Shown: positions 36,419 to 45,404 of the stretch, in pieces
Layout: the number at the start of each line of letters is the position of its first letter
Numbering within the stretch: position 1 is the stretch's first letter
Source of the DNA: Leucobacter chromiireducens subsp. solipictus
Lineage (GTDB): Bacteria > Actinomycetota > Actinomycetes > Actinomycetales > Microbacteriaceae
DNA length: 64,000 bases
Reading direction: 5' to 3'
Assembly: GCF_016758195.1 (NCBI RefSeq)
Contig: NZ_QYAC01000001.1
Span: forward strand, 62,001-126,000
The notes under the pieces: model-generated
What the model saw: the letters and a program-made list of their open reading frames with translations, nothing else
What the model was told of the DNA's origin: nothing
Databases searched by the model: none
Made by a program: the position numbers and the translations under genes

Positions 36419-37027
36419 GTGAATGACCAAAGCACTGCATCGAACACCCCGCGCCGCGTCGTCGTTGCGGAAGACGAGTCCCTGATCCGCCTCGACATTG
36501 TCGAGACGCTGCGCGACAACGGCTTTGACGTGGTCGGTGAAGCCGGCGACGGCGAGACCGCGGTCAAGCTTGTCGAGGAGCTCCGTCCCGACCTCGTTGT
36601 GATGGACGTCAAGATGCCCCAGCTCGACGGAATTTCCGCGGCCGAGCGCATCAACAAGCAGCAGCTCGCCCCTGTCGTGCTGCTCACGGCGTTCAGCCAG
36701 CGTGAGCTCGTGGAGCGCGCCAGCGAGGCGGGTGCCCTGGCCTACGTGGTGAAGCCCTTCACGCCGGCGGATCTGCTCCCCGCGATCGAGATCGCGCTCT
36801 CGCGGTTCCAGCAGATCGTCACGCTCGAGAACGAGGTCGCCGATCTCGCCGAGCGTTTCGAAACCCGCAAGCTTGTCGACCGCGCCAAGGGCATCCTGAA
36901 CGACAAGATGGGCCTCAGCGAGCCCGATGCGTTCCGCTGGATCCAGAAGGCCTCGATGGACCGCCGCCTCACCATGCAGGACGTGGCGAAGACGATCATC
37001 GACCAGCTCGGCACCAAGAAGGACTGA
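36419..37027 (+). CDS. pdtaR: ANTAR-domain response regulator (PdtaR type)
   Basis: The 202-residue protein has an N-terminal receiver domain (VVVAEDESLIRLDIVETL; phosphoacceptor Asp in VVMDVKMPQLDG at about residue 63; Lys in YVVKPF) and a C-terminal ANTAR RNA-binding domain (about 130-195, LVDRAKGILNDKMGLSEPDAFRWIQKASM). ANTAR proteins bind paired RNA hairpins and prevent termination. It matches mycobacterial PdtaR (Rv1626), which also lies just upstream of polA. The partner kinase is not in this window. Confidence 0.92.
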   Translation: MNDQSTASNTPRRVVVAEDESLIRLDIVETLRDNGFDVVGEAGDGETAVKLVEELRPDLVVMDVKMPQLDGISAAERINKQQLAPVVLLTAFSQRELVERASEAGALAYVVKPFTPADLLPAIEIALSRFQQIVTLENEVADLAERFETRKLVDRAKGILNDKMGLSEPDAFRWIQKASMDRRLTMQDVAKTIIDQLGTKKD

Positions 37028-37109
37028 GTCAGGTCACACCCCGCACGGCCACACGAACGCCCCGGATCCCTCACGGATCCGGGGCGTTGTGCGTCCGGGC
37101 ATCGGTGGG

Positions 37110-37556
37110 TTATCCCGCGATGCGCTTGTAGAAGTTCGTGATGCGCACCGTGGAGCAGCGCTGGCCCTGATCGTTGGTGATCACGATCTCGTGGACGGCG
37201 ACGCTGCGGCCCAACTTGATGGGCGTGCACACGCCCGTGACCATGCCCGTGCGGGCCGAGCCCGTGTGCGTCGCGTTGATGTCGAGCCCGACTGCGACGT
37301 GCCCCTCGGGTGCGACAAGGTTTGCGTGCATGGACCCCAGCGTCTCGCCGAGCACCACGTAGGCACCCCCGTGCATGAGCATGATGGGCTGTGTGTTGCC
37401 CTCAACCGGCATGACGGCCACCGCGCGCTCGGTGGTGAACTCCGTGAACTCGACGCCCATCGTGGTCGCGAGGGCACCAATGCCGCGTTCGCGCAGGTAG
37501 TCGAGCTGATCCGCGGCGGCCGCAGGGGTGGGGGTGGGGGTGGCGTGCTGAGTCAT
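37110..37556 (-). CDS. PaaI-family hotdog thioesterase
   Basis: The 148-residue protein has the PaaI/DHNA-CoA thioesterase core MLMHGGAYVVLGETLGSMHAN and GLDINATHTGSARTG, with conserved Gly-Gly and Glu residues. It would cleave an aromatic or acyl-CoA thioester. A Pro/Ala N-terminal tail of about 15 residues is variable. Position between pdtaR and polA on the opposite strand matches actinobacterial synteny. Confidence 0.85.
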   Translation of the reverse strand: MTQHATPTPTPAAAADQLDYLRERGIGALATTMGVEFTEFTTERAVAVMPVEGNTQPIMLMHGGAYVVLGETLGSMHANLVAPEGHVAVGLDINATHTGSARTGMVTGVCTPIKLGRSVAVHEIVITNDQGQRCSTVRITNFYKRIAG

Positions 37557-37641
37557 CGTGGTGAGAGGCCTTCCGGATGGGACGTGTCGCGTCGCACGCG
37601 CCCGCGTGAAACTCGACCGTGTGAACGTCGGTGGTGACTTG

Positions 37642-37647
37642 TAGGCT
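37642..37647 (+). promoter_or_regulatory. -10 box TAGGCT of polA, predicted leaderless
   Basis: TAGGCT ends 6 bases before GTG 37654. Confidence 0.5.
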
Positions 37648-37653
37648 TGACGT

Positions 37654-40305
37654 GTGTCGAATACGCCTCAGCCTACCCTCATGATCATCGACGGCCACTC
37701 GCTGGCCTTCCGCGCCTTTTACGCGCTCCCGGTCGACAGTTTTCAGACCCAGACGGGGCAGCACACGAACGCCATTCACGGCTTCATCGCGATGCTGATC
37801 AATCTGCTCAGCAACGAAACCCCCGACGCGCTTGCGGTGGCCTTCGATATTTCGCGCCACTCATTCCGTACCGAGGAGTACCCCGAGTACAAGGGCACGC
37901 GCGGCGAGACGCCCGTCGAGTTCAAGGGACAGATCCCGCTGCTGCAGGAGGCCCTGCACACCATGGGGATCACCACCATCGAGAAGGAGGGGTACGAGGC
38001 TGATGACATCCTCGCGACCCTCGCGACGCGCGCGGCCGATGCCGGGTACCGCGTGCTCGTGGTCAGCGGCGACCGCGACACGATCCAGCTCGTGGATGAC
38101 CGGATCACCCTGCTCTACCCGTCCAAGCAGGGCGTCAGCGAGCTCACCCGCTATGACGCGGAGAAGGTCATGGAGCGCTACGGCGTGCGCCCCGAGCAGT
38201 ACCCCGAGATCGCGGCACTCGTGGGCGAGACCAGCGATAACCTGCCCGGCATCCCGCGCGTCGGGGAAAAGACCGCGGTCAAGTGGATCAACCAGTTCGG
38301 CTCACTCGAGGAGATCCTGCGCCGGCAGGACGAGGTCGGCGGCAGGGTGGGCGAAAGCCTGCGAGAGCACGCGCACCTCGCGGAGCGCAACCGCCGCCTC
38401 AACCGGCTGGTGCGCGACGTGGAACTCGGCATTGAGCTCGACGAGCTGAAGCGCGGCGAGATCGATATGGCCGCGGTGCAGGAGATGTTCGCGAAGCTCG
38501 AGTTCCGCACGCTGCTGCAGCGCGTGGGGAAGCTCGCCGGCGCCGAGGTGCCGACGGGCGGGGCCACGTCCGCGGCCACCCCGCTCGCGCCCGAGCGGCC
38601 GGCCGCGAAGCTGCTGATCGACGAGGAACTGGGGGACTGGCTCGCCAAGGCGGACACTCCGGCGCTCGTGATCCAGCACAGCGACGCCGGATTCGAAGTG
38701 GGCGCCGCGACCCCCGAGTCCGCGGTGCGCTTCCAGTGGATCCCGGGTGGGCGCGACTACGCGCAGTTCGAGGAGTGGCTCGCCTCCGACGCCCCGAAGG
38801 TGTTCTTCGACGCGAAACGCCAGATCCGCGCGGCGGACGCGGCGGGCGTACGCATCGGCGGGATCGCGGGCGACCTGCTGCTCGCCGCCTACCTGCTGCG
38901 CCCGGCGACCCCGGAGAAGACCATCGCGGAGGCCGTGTTCCGGTTCCTCGGCGAGCAGGTCCCCGAGGGCGACCCGAACCAGCTCGTGCCCGAGGAGGGC
39001 AGCGCAGCCGATGCGGCCGCCCTCGCCTGGTACGTGGTGCGCGCACACGCGGCAGCCGTGAGCCGCTTCCCGGATCGCACGGGGGACATCTACGCGGACA
39101 TCGAGTTGCCGCTGGTCCCGGTGCTCGCAGACCTGGAGCAGCGCGGCGTTGAGATCGACCTCCCGCTGTTCGAGGCGCATCACGCCGAGCTGACCGAGCG
39201 TGTCACGAGTCTCGAGCAGGAGGCCTTCGCCGCGATCGGGCACGAGGTCAACCTGTCCTCCCCGAAGCAGCTCCAGGTCGTGCTGTTCGAAGAGCTGGAC
39301 ATGCCCAAGACCCGCAAGACGAAGAGCGGCTACACGACCGACGCCGCGGCGCTTGCCGATCTGCAGCAGAAGAGCCCGCACCCGTTCCTGGGGGCCCTCC
39401 TCGCGCACCGCGACGCGAACAAGCTGCGGCAGATGGTCGAGACGCTGATCAAAGCGGTGCAGCCGGACGGGCGGATCCACACAACCCTCGTGCAGACGGG
39501 CTCGAGCACGGGGCGGCTCGCCTCCACGGATCCGAACCTGCAGAACATCCCGGTGCGCTCCGAGGAGGGCCGTCGGATCCGCGAGGGCTTTATCCACTCG
39601 GCCGACTTCGAGACGCTGATGACGGCCGACTACTCGCAGATCGAGATGCGGATCATGGCGCACCTCTCGGGCGACGAAGGCCTCATCGAGGCGTTCAACG
39701 CGGGGGAGGACCTCCACCGCTTCGTGGGCGCCCGGATCTTCGGCGTTCCGCCGGAGGAGGTCACGAGCGAGATGCGCGCGAAGGTGAAGGCGATGTCCTA
39801 CGGCCTCGCGTACGGGCTGTCCGCGTTCGGCCTGTCGAAGCAGTTGGGGATCTCGGCCGCTGAGGCCAAGCAGCTGATGACGGACTACTTCGAGCGGTTC
39901 GGCGGGGTGCGCGACTACCTGCGCTCCGTGGTGGATCAGGCGAAGCGCGACACCTTCACCGAGACGATTTTCGGACGCCGCCGGCCGTTCCCGGACCTCG
40001 CAAGCCCCAACCGGATCCTGCGCGAGAACGCGGAGCGCGCGGCGCTCAACGCGCCAATCCAGGGTTCGGCGGCGGACATCATCAAGATCGCGATGATCGG
40101 GGTCGAACGCCGCATGCGCGCCGCCGAGCTGCGCTCGCGCATGCTGCTGCAGATCCACGATGAGCTCATGTTCGAGGTCGCCGCCGGCGAATGGGACCAG
40201 CTCGAAGCCATCGTGCGCGAGGAGATGGCGGGGGCCGCCGAACTCGACGTGCCGCTCGAGGTGCAGGTGGGCCACGGCACGAACTGGAACGCCGCCGCGC
40301 ACTAG
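37654..40305 (+). CDS. polA: DNA polymerase I
   Basis: The 883-residue enzyme fills gaps and removes RNA primers. The N-terminal 5' nuclease (IDGHSLAFRAFYALP, KEGYEADDILATLA, VSGDRDTIQLVDD) is intact. The middle 3'-5' exonuclease-like domain (about 310-490) lacks the DxE and DxxxD acidic motifs, so it is probably inactive, as usual in actinobacteria. The polymerase domain has motif A DYSQIEMRIMAHLSGD, motif B RAKVKAMSYGLAYGLSAFGL and motif C QIHDELMFE. GTG start. A long perfect hairpin follows. Confidence 0.97.
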   Translation: MSNTPQPTLMIIDGHSLAFRAFYALPVDSFQTQTGQHTNAIHGFIAMLINLLSNETPDALAVAFDISRHSFRTEEYPEYKGTRGETPVEFKGQIPLLQEALHTMGITTIEKEGYEADDILATLATRAADAGYRVLVVSGDRDTIQLVDDRITLLYPSKQGVSELTRYDAEKVMERYGVRPEQYPEIAALVGETSDNLPGIPRVGEKTAVKWINQFGSLEEILRRQDEVGGRVGESLREHAHLAERNRRLNRLVRDVELGIELDELKRGEIDMAAVQEMFAKLEFRTLLQRVGKLAGAEVPTGGATSAATPLAPERPAAKLLIDEELGDWLAKADTPALVIQHSDAGFEVGAATPESAVRFQWIPGGRDYAQFEEWLASDAPKVFFDAKRQIRAADAAGVRIGGIAGDLLLAAYLLRPATPEKTIAEAVFRFLGEQVPEGDPNQLVPEEGSAADAAALAWYVVRAHAAAVSRFPDRTGDIYADIELPLVPVLADLEQRGVEIDLPLFEAHHAELTERVTSLEQEAFAAIGHEVNLSSPKQLQVVLFEELDMPKTRKTKSGYTTDAAALADLQQKSPHPFLGALLAHRDANKLRQMVETLIKAVQPDGRIHTTLVQTGSSTGRLASTDPNLQNIPVRSEEGRRIREGFIHSADFETLMTADYSQIEMRIMAHLSGDEGLIEAFNAGEDLHRFVGARIFGVPPEEVTSEMRAKVKAMSYGLAYGLSAFGLSKQLGISAAEAKQLMTDYFERFGGVRDYLRSVVDQAKRDTFTETIFGRRRPFPDLASPNRILRENAERAALNAPIQGSAADIIKIAMIGVERRMRAAELRSRMLLQIHDELMFEVAAGEWDQLEAIVREEMAGAAELDVPLEVQVGHGTNWNAAAH

Positions 40306-40316
40306 CGGCACCCGGG

Positions 40317-40371
40317 GAACCGCGTGATTCCGGGACTGGCCGAACGGTCGAGTCCCGGAATCACGCGGTTC
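40317..40371 (+). terminator. 21-bp perfect hairpin after polA
   Basis: Arms of 21 bases (40317-40337 and 40351-40371, starting GAACCGCGTGATTCC) match perfectly with a 13-base loop, then TTCGCATTC. It is an unusually long stem for an intrinsic terminator. Confidence 0.75.
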
Positions 40372-40409
40372 TTCGCATTCCTGACCGCCCTTCCTGCTGA
40401 GATGGACTC

Positions 40410-41480
40410 ATGACCTCCGAAACTTCCAAACGCGACCTCGGCCGCTTCGTGAGCGAGCGCCGCCGCGCGCTCGGCATCACCCAGCGCGAGCTCGCGGCCC
40501 GCCTCCACGTCACCGAATCCGCGGTATCCAAATGGGAACGCGGGCTCTCATACCCCGACATCACGCTCGTGCAGTCGCTCGCGGCGGAGCTCAATGTGAG
40601 CGGCAACGAGCTCATCAGCGCGAGCGAGGACCATGAGGGCCGCGCCGTGCAACGCGACGCCCGCGCCTACCGGGGGTGGCGGTCCGCGATTCTGTGGACC
40701 ACCGGGATCGCGTATGCGGTGACCCTCCTCACCTGCGTCATCGTGAACCTCTCGGTGTCGCACACGCTGAGCTGGTTCTGGATCGTGCTCGCCGCCGTCG
40801 CCCTCGCGTTCTCGCTCACCACGCTCCCGCTGCTCCCGATCCCGCAGCGCGGGTGGAGCGCGCTCGGCGGAGCCGCCGTCAGCCTCGCGGCGCTGCTCCT
40901 AATCGTCCGCGCGCAGCACGCCCCCGGGGCATGGATCTGGATCGTGTTCGCGGCGGTCCTGTTCGGGCTCGTGTGCGTGTTCGCGCCGATCCTGCTCCGC
41001 TCTGCGAGCTTGCCGCACCCCGTGAACCGGCACCTGACGGTGCTCTCCCTCGCGATCAGCACGGTCGCGCTTGCCCTGCTGCTGCTCGTCATCGCCCTCG
41101 TGACCGGACGCCCCGAGCTGTGGGCGTGGCCGATGCTTCCGCTCGCGGGAATCGGGTGCGCGCTCGTGTGGGCGATCGCGCTCGCGATCCGGTACCTTCC
41201 CGGGTCCGGGTGGATCTCCGCGGCGGTCGTCGCCCTCATCGTCGCGGTCGCCGCCCCCGCCATCAACTGGGCCGTGGACCGCGTGCTGGGCGTGCGCTGG
41301 ACCTGGGCGCCGGATCTGCTGCGCTGGGACAGCGCCGTGCTCGAGTCGAACATCCTGCTCCTCATCGCACTGGCGGCGGTGGCCGTTGCGGTCGCCTGCG
41401 TCCTCGCCGCCGCGGTGTCCGGGCCGGCGGCGAAACGCCGCGAATCACGGCTTGCCCGCGGGTCACATCCCGAGGTATGA
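40410..41480 (+). CDS. XRE-family regulator with a polytopic membrane domain
   Basis: The 356-residue protein has an N-terminal helix-turn-helix (about 8-65, RRRALGITQRELAARLHVTESAVSKWERGLSYPD) and then 8-9 transmembrane helices (about 88-345). A DNA-binding domain fused to a membrane domain suggests a membrane-tethered regulator, as in other XRE proteins with DUF2975-like tails; the signal and targets are unknown. The rpsA promoter lies in its 3' end. Confidence 0.8.
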   Translation: MTSETSKRDLGRFVSERRRALGITQRELAARLHVTESAVSKWERGLSYPDITLVQSLAAELNVSGNELISASEDHEGRAVQRDARAYRGWRSAILWTTGIAYAVTLLTCVIVNLSVSHTLSWFWIVLAAVALAFSLTTLPLLPIPQRGWSALGGAAVSLAALLLIVRAQHAPGAWIWIVFAAVLFGLVCVFAPILLRSASLPHPVNRHLTVLSLAISTVALALLLLVIALVTGRPELWAWPMLPLAGIGCALVWAIALAIRYLPGSGWISAAVVALIVAVAAPAINWAVDRVLGVRWTWAPDLLRWDSAVLESNILLLIALAAVAVAVACVLAAAVSGPAAKRRESRLARGSHPEV

Positions 41481-41481
41481 T
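41452..41481 (+). promoter_or_regulatory. rpsA promoter
   Basis: TTGCCC (41452-41457), 18-base spacer, TATGAT (41476-41481). Predicted start near 41488, leaving a 5' UTR of about 130 bases. Confidence 0.55.
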
Positions 41482-41619
41482 GAACCGTCACATTTGTGGC
41501 GACTCAACCATGTCCACATGCGAGTCGAGCGCCTCACCCTCCGCGAGAGTCATCTCACGGAAACCGGGGAATCACGCGCGCCTCGCCTGAATATCCTGTC
41601 CATTCTGGAGACCAATTAC

Positions 41620-43068
41620 ATGACGAACGCAACGACCACGAGCAAGCAGGTCGCAGTAAACGACATCGGCTCAGCCGAAGACTTCCTTGCAGCGGTCGAA
41701 CTGACCATTAAGTCCTTCAACGACGGCGACCTCATCGAGGGCACCGTTGTGAAGATTGACCGCGACGAGGTCCTCCTCGACGTCGGGTTCAAGACTGAGG
41801 GTGTCATTCCCTCCCGCGAACTTTCCATCAAGCACGACGTGGACCCGGATGAGGTCGTCCAGGTCGGCGACTCGGTCGAGGCGCTCGTTCTCCAGAAGGA
41901 GGACAAGGAAGGTCGCCTGATCCTGTCGAAGAAGCGCGCTCAGTACGAGCGTGCATGGGGCGACGTGGAGAAGATCAAGGAGAACGAGGGCGTCGTCACC
42001 GGCACCGTCATCGAGGTCGTCAAGGGCGGCCTCATCGTTGACATCGGGCTCCGTGGCTTCCTCCCCGCTTCGCTCATCGAGCTGCGCCGCGTGCGCGACC
42101 TCACCCCGTACCTGGGTCAGGAGATCGAAGCGAAGATCCTCGAGCTCGACAAGAACCGCAACAACGTGGTCCTCTCGCGCCGTGCCCTCCTCGAAGAGAC
42201 GCAGTCCGCGACGCGCTCCTCGTTCCTCGCCGAGCTCAAGCCCGGCCAGGTCCGCAAGGGTGTCATCTCCTCGATCGTCAACTTCGGTGCGTTCGTTGAC
42301 CTGGGCGGCGTTGACGGCCTCGTGCACGTCTCCGAGCTCTCCTGGAAGCACATCGAGCACGCCTCCGACGTCGTCGAGGTGGGCCAGGAAGTCACCGTCG
42401 AGGTGCTCTCCGTCGAGCTGGATCGCGAGCGCGTGTCGCTGTCGCTGAAGGCAACGCAGGAGGACCCCTGGCAGGTCTTCGCGCGCACCCACGCGATCGG
42501 TCAGATCGCCCCGGGTGTCGTCACGAAGCTCGTTCCGTTCGGCGCGTTCGTTCGCGTTGCCGACGGCATCGAGGGCCTCGTGCACATCTCCGAGCTGTCG
42601 GGTCAGCACGTTGAGCTTGCTGAGCAGGTCGTTTCGGCCGGCCAGGAAGTCTTCGTCAAGATCATCGACATCGATCTGGATCGCCGCCGCATCTCGCTCA
42701 GCCTCAAGCAGGCGAACGATGGCGTCGACCCCGAGGGCACCGAGTTCGATCCCGCACTCTACGGCATGACCACCGAGTACGACGAGAACGGCGAGTACAA
42801 GTACCCCGAGGGCTTCGATCCTGAGACGCAGGAGTGGAAGGAAGGCTTCGAGTCGCAGCGCGAGAAGTGGGAGCAGGAGTACGCTGCTGCCCAGGAGCGT
42901 TGGGAAGCACACAAGAAGCAGGTTGCTGCCTCGCTCACCGAGATCATCGCGGCTCCGGCTGCCTCGGAGACCGGCGGGTCCTCCTTCTCCAGCGACTCGG
43001 CTTCGGCCGGTGCGCTCGCTGACGACGCGGCACTCGCTGCGCTGAAGGCACAGCTCGAGGGCAACTAA
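41620..43068 (+). CDS. rpsA: 30S ribosomal protein S1
   Basis: The 482-residue protein has four S1 RNA-binding repeats: about 35-105 (LIEGTVVKIDRDEVLLDVGFKTEG), 120-190, 205-280 (KPGQVRKGVISSIVNFGAFVDLGGVDGLVHVSEL) and 290-365, then an acidic Tyr/Glu-rich tail. S1 helps bind mRNA to the 30S subunit; its many leaderless transcripts would need it less. ATG 41620 follows CTGGAG; the ORF open to 41386 is rejected because it overlaps the XRE gene. The polA-rpsA-coaE order is conserved in actinobacteria. Confidence 0.96.
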   Translation: MTNATTTSKQVAVNDIGSAEDFLAAVELTIKSFNDGDLIEGTVVKIDRDEVLLDVGFKTEGVIPSRELSIKHDVDPDEVVQVGDSVEALVLQKEDKEGRLILSKKRAQYERAWGDVEKIKENEGVVTGTVIEVVKGGLIVDIGLRGFLPASLIELRRVRDLTPYLGQEIEAKILELDKNRNNVVLSRRALLEETQSATRSSFLAELKPGQVRKGVISSIVNFGAFVDLGGVDGLVHVSELSWKHIEHASDVVEVGQEVTVEVLSVELDRERVSLSLKATQEDPWQVFARTHAIGQIAPGVVTKLVPFGAFVRVADGIEGLVHISELSGQHVELAEQVVSAGQEVFVKIIDIDLDRRRISLSLKQANDGVDPEGTEFDPALYGMTTEYDENGEYKYPEGFDPETQEWKEGFESQREKWEQEYAAAQERWEAHKKQVAASLTEIIAAPAASETGGSSFSSDSASAGALADDAALAALKAQLEGN

Positions 43069-43081
43069 CCCTCAGGCAGTT

Positions 43082-43118
43082 CGCAGGCCCGGTCACCGTC
43101 ACGGTGGCCGGGCCTGCG
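43082..43118 (+). terminator. Intrinsic terminator of rpsA
   Basis: CGCAGGCCCGG (43082-43092) pairs with CCGGGCCTGCG (43108-43118) with an inner CACCG/CGGTG stem. No strong T-tract. Confidence 0.75.
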
Positions 43119-43147
43119 GCGTTCCCGGGCGCGTGCGTGTCATCCAT

Positions 43148-43195
43148 GGGTGAGTTTCCGGGGCATCACACGCGCGAAGCCCCGGAAACTCACCC
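43148..43195 (-). terminator. 17-bp perfect hairpin overlapping the DUF4126 stop codon
   Basis: Arms 43148-43164 and 43179-43195 (core GTGAGTTTCCGGGG) match perfectly. The TGA stop of the minus-strand gene (43190-43192) lies inside the 5' arm, so a terminating ribosome would cover the hairpin. Confidence 0.7.
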
Positions 43196-43795
43196 TTCGA
43201 TGCGTACGGGACGGGCGGTGCGTTCCCGGCGGGCGCGGCGCAGCCGCCGCACGAGCCAGACCACGATGCCCACGAGCAGGACGAGGGCGAGCACGGGCAC
43301 CACGACGGCCAGGATCGTGAGTGCCACCGCGCCGAGGTCCTCGAAAACGCTCGCCACCGCGGCGCCCGCGCCCGCGGTCATCACGTTCAGGACTGGGCGT
43401 GCCACCGCCTTCAGGATGTGCGGCACGAGCGCGATCCCGATGCCGAGCACAAACGGCCAGATCTGACCGGAGGAGACGAAGGCCGCCGGATCCTGCACCG
43501 CCACCGTGTCGCTCGCGGCACCCGCCGCAAACACCATGCCGCCAGATGCGGGGCGCACCACGCTCTGGAGCACGTCGTTGACCGTGTCGAGCGCGGGGAC
43601 CTTGTCGACGAGCACCTCGATGAGCAGCAGCAGCCCGAGGATTCCGAGCGACCACTCGTTCTCGAGCCAGCCCCATCCGGCGGGGAGCTGCACCAGCTCG
43701 GTGAAGCGTGAGAGCAGCCCGAGTCCGAGCAGCGGAACATACGCGTTCAGACCCGCGGAAGCGGCGAGCGTCGCGCCGGTGATGAGCTCGAGCAT
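43190..43795 (-). CDS. DUF4126 membrane protein
   Basis: The 201-residue protein has about five hydrophobic helices. GATLAASAGLNAYVPLLGLGLLSR and DTVNDVLQSVVRPASGGMVFA are the DUF4126 landmarks. The C-terminus is strongly basic (RRLRRARRERTARPVR). Function unknown. A GGAGAACC ribosome-binding site precedes the ATG. It lies on the opposite strand between rpsA and coaE. Confidence 0.85.
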   Translation of the reverse strand: MLELITGATLAASAGLNAYVPLLGLGLLSRFTELVQLPAGWGWLENEWSLGILGLLLLIEVLVDKVPALDTVNDVLQSVVRPASGGMVFAAGAASDTVAVQDPAAFVSSGQIWPFVLGIGIALVPHILKAVARPVLNVMTAGAGAAVASVFEDLGAVALTILAVVVPVLALVLLVGIVVWLVRRLRRARRERTARPVRIEG

Positions 43796-43830
43796 GGTTC
43801 TCCTCGCGTGGCCGGGTGGCTCTCTGCCGC

Positions 43831-43836
43831 TACGCT
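43831..43836 (+). promoter_or_regulatory. -10 box TACGCT of coaE, predicted leaderless
   Basis: TACGCT ends 6 bases before ATG 43843. Confidence 0.5.
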
Positions 43837-43842
43837 AACACC

Positions 43843-44454
43843 ATGACGGTGATTGCACTCACCGGAGGGATCGCCTCCGGCAAATCCACGATCGGACGCC
43901 GGCTTGCGGAGCTCGGGGCGTCGCGCATCGACGCGGATCAGCTCGCGCGTGACGCGGTGGCCCCGGGCACGCCGGGCCTCGCGCGAGTGGCCGAGCGCTT
44001 CGGGGCGGATCGGATCCTCACCGCGGCGGGGGAGCTCGACCGCGCGGCGCTCGGGGCGATCGTGTTCCAGGACGCCGCGGCGCTGCAGGACCTGAACGGG
44101 ATCGTGCACCCCGAGGTTGCGCAGTTGTACGCGGCGGCGGTCGCGGGGGCGCGGGCCGCGAACCCGGACGGACTCATCGTGTACGAGATTCCGCTGCTCG
44201 CCGAGACCGGCCGGGCGGGGGAGTTCGACCTCGTGGTCGTCGCCGACGCGCCCGAGGAGGTGCGGATCGCCCGCATGGTGGAGCTGCGCGGCATGACGGA
44301 GGAGGACGCGCGGCGCCGGATCGCGCAGCAGGCCACCGCCGAGGAACGGCTCGCCATTGCCGACGTGGTCATCGACACCTCCGGAACTGAGGCTGACACG
44401 CTCGCGCAGGTTGACGCACTGTGGGCGCGGCTCGCGGAGGAGCGACGGGCGTAG
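43843..44454 (+). CDS. coaE: Dephospho-CoA kinase
   Basis: The 203-residue P-loop kinase performs the last step of coenzyme A synthesis. ALTGGIASGKSTIGRRL is the Walker A region (about 5-20), DADQLARDAV binds the substrate, and VYEIPLLAETG and RMVELRGMTEEDARRRIAQQ (lid) follow. Many actinobacterial CoaE proteins carry a C-terminal UPF0157 fusion; this one does not. Start at ATG 43843, 6 bases after a -10 box. Confidence 0.95.
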   Translation: MTVIALTGGIASGKSTIGRRLAELGASRIDADQLARDAVAPGTPGLARVAERFGADRILTAAGELDRAALGAIVFQDAAALQDLNGIVHPEVAQLYAAAVAGARAANPDGLIVYEIPLLAETGRAGEFDLVVVADAPEEVRIARMVELRGMTEEDARRRIAQQATAEERLAIADVVIDTSGTEADTLAQVDALWARLAEERRA

Positions 44455-44476
44455 CGGGCCGCCGCGGGGCGCGGGA

Positions 44477-45088
44477 CTAGGCCCGGGCGATCTCCGCGAA
44501 CCAGTCGAGCTGCAGCTGGGCGATGAACGCGATGACCAGGACGGTCACCAGGATCATCACCCAGGACCAGGATGCGAGCTGCTGGAACAGGCTTCGGGTG
44601 CGCTCCGAGGCGGGGATGTCGCCGGCCGCGATGGGGCGGAACGCGCTCACCCAGAACAGGGGGATCGTGACGGCCCACACCACCATGCACCACGGGCACA
44701 GGGTGCCGAGGCTGAACACGCTCTGCGTGAACAGCCAGATCACGAACACGAACGCGCCGAGCAGGCCCAGCTGGTAGACGCGCCAGAACCACGGGGCGAA
44801 GGTGGCCCCGGCAAGCAGCGCGACGCCCACGAAGATCGGTGCCATGAAGCCGGCAACACCGATGATGGTGTTGCTGAAGCCGAACAGCGAGCCCTGCCAG
44901 GAGTCCATATTCGGGCCGCAGGTGACGAGGATGCTGACCGCGCAGTTGGGCACATAGCCCGGCTCGGCGAGCGTCTTAATGTACTCGGTGAGCAGCTCCC
45001 AGGATGCGAACAGGCCGATGGCCCCCGCGATGATGGTGAACAGTGCGAAGCCGACGGGGCGCTTCACGGTGCGAGGTTCAAGGCTCAT
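44477..45088 (-). CDS. Vitamin K epoxide reductase (VKOR) family protein
   Basis: The 203-residue membrane protein has five hydrophobic segments. The redox motif LCPWC at about residue 137 lies at the start of a helix, and an additional pair of cysteines (NCAVSILVTCG, about 42-51) sits in the first extracytoplasmic loop. VKOR re-oxidises a DsbA-like protein using menaquinone, making disulfides outside the cell; no thioredoxin fusion or DsbA gene is adjacent. ATG 45088 has a -10 box TAGGAT (45101-45096) 7 bases before it, so it is probably leaderless. Confidence 0.9.
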   Translation of the reverse strand: MSLEPRTVKRPVGFALFTIIAGAIGLFASWELLTEYIKTLAEPGYVPNCAVSILVTCGPNMDSWQGSLFGFSNTIIGVAGFMAPIFVGVALLAGATFAPWFWRVYQLGLLGAFVFVIWLFTQSVFSLGTLCPWCMVVWAVTIPLFWVSAFRPIAAGDIPASERTRSLFQQLASWSWVMILVTVLVIAFIAQLQLDWFAEIARA

Positions 45089-45404
45089 GTCGCCGATCCT
45101 ACTGCGACTGCCTGCATGCCCAGGTGTGAGCCGCGTGACTGCGGTGCGTGGTGCAGCGTCTTCGCGGGATCCGGCACGGTTTCTGCGGTTTTTCAGTGGA
45201 CCGTGACATAATGAAGTGCGGTGTGAGGACCCTGGAACGGGCCCAACACGCACAGTCTTATGGCGACCGTTGGTTGTCACCGGTCCAAGAGCGACCGAGC
45301 GCGAGTGGACGACACTCGCGGAGAACCGCACGCACGGCACCCCCGTGCGACGAAGAATTGCCGGAGCAGGTCAGGCTTTCTCCGGGCATAAGGAGACACC
45401 AGCA
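45089..45404. other. Regulatory gap between VKOR and rne
   Basis: It holds the divergent VKOR promoter (TAGGAT on the minus strand) and a likely rne promoter with extended -10 TGACATAAT (45204-45212), giving a 5' UTR of about 185 bases. An 8-bp hairpin (CGCGAGTG and CACTCGCG, 45300-45320) and AAGGAGA near the start codon lie within it. RNase E mRNAs are often autoregulated through such leaders; that is inference here. Confidence 0.55.
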
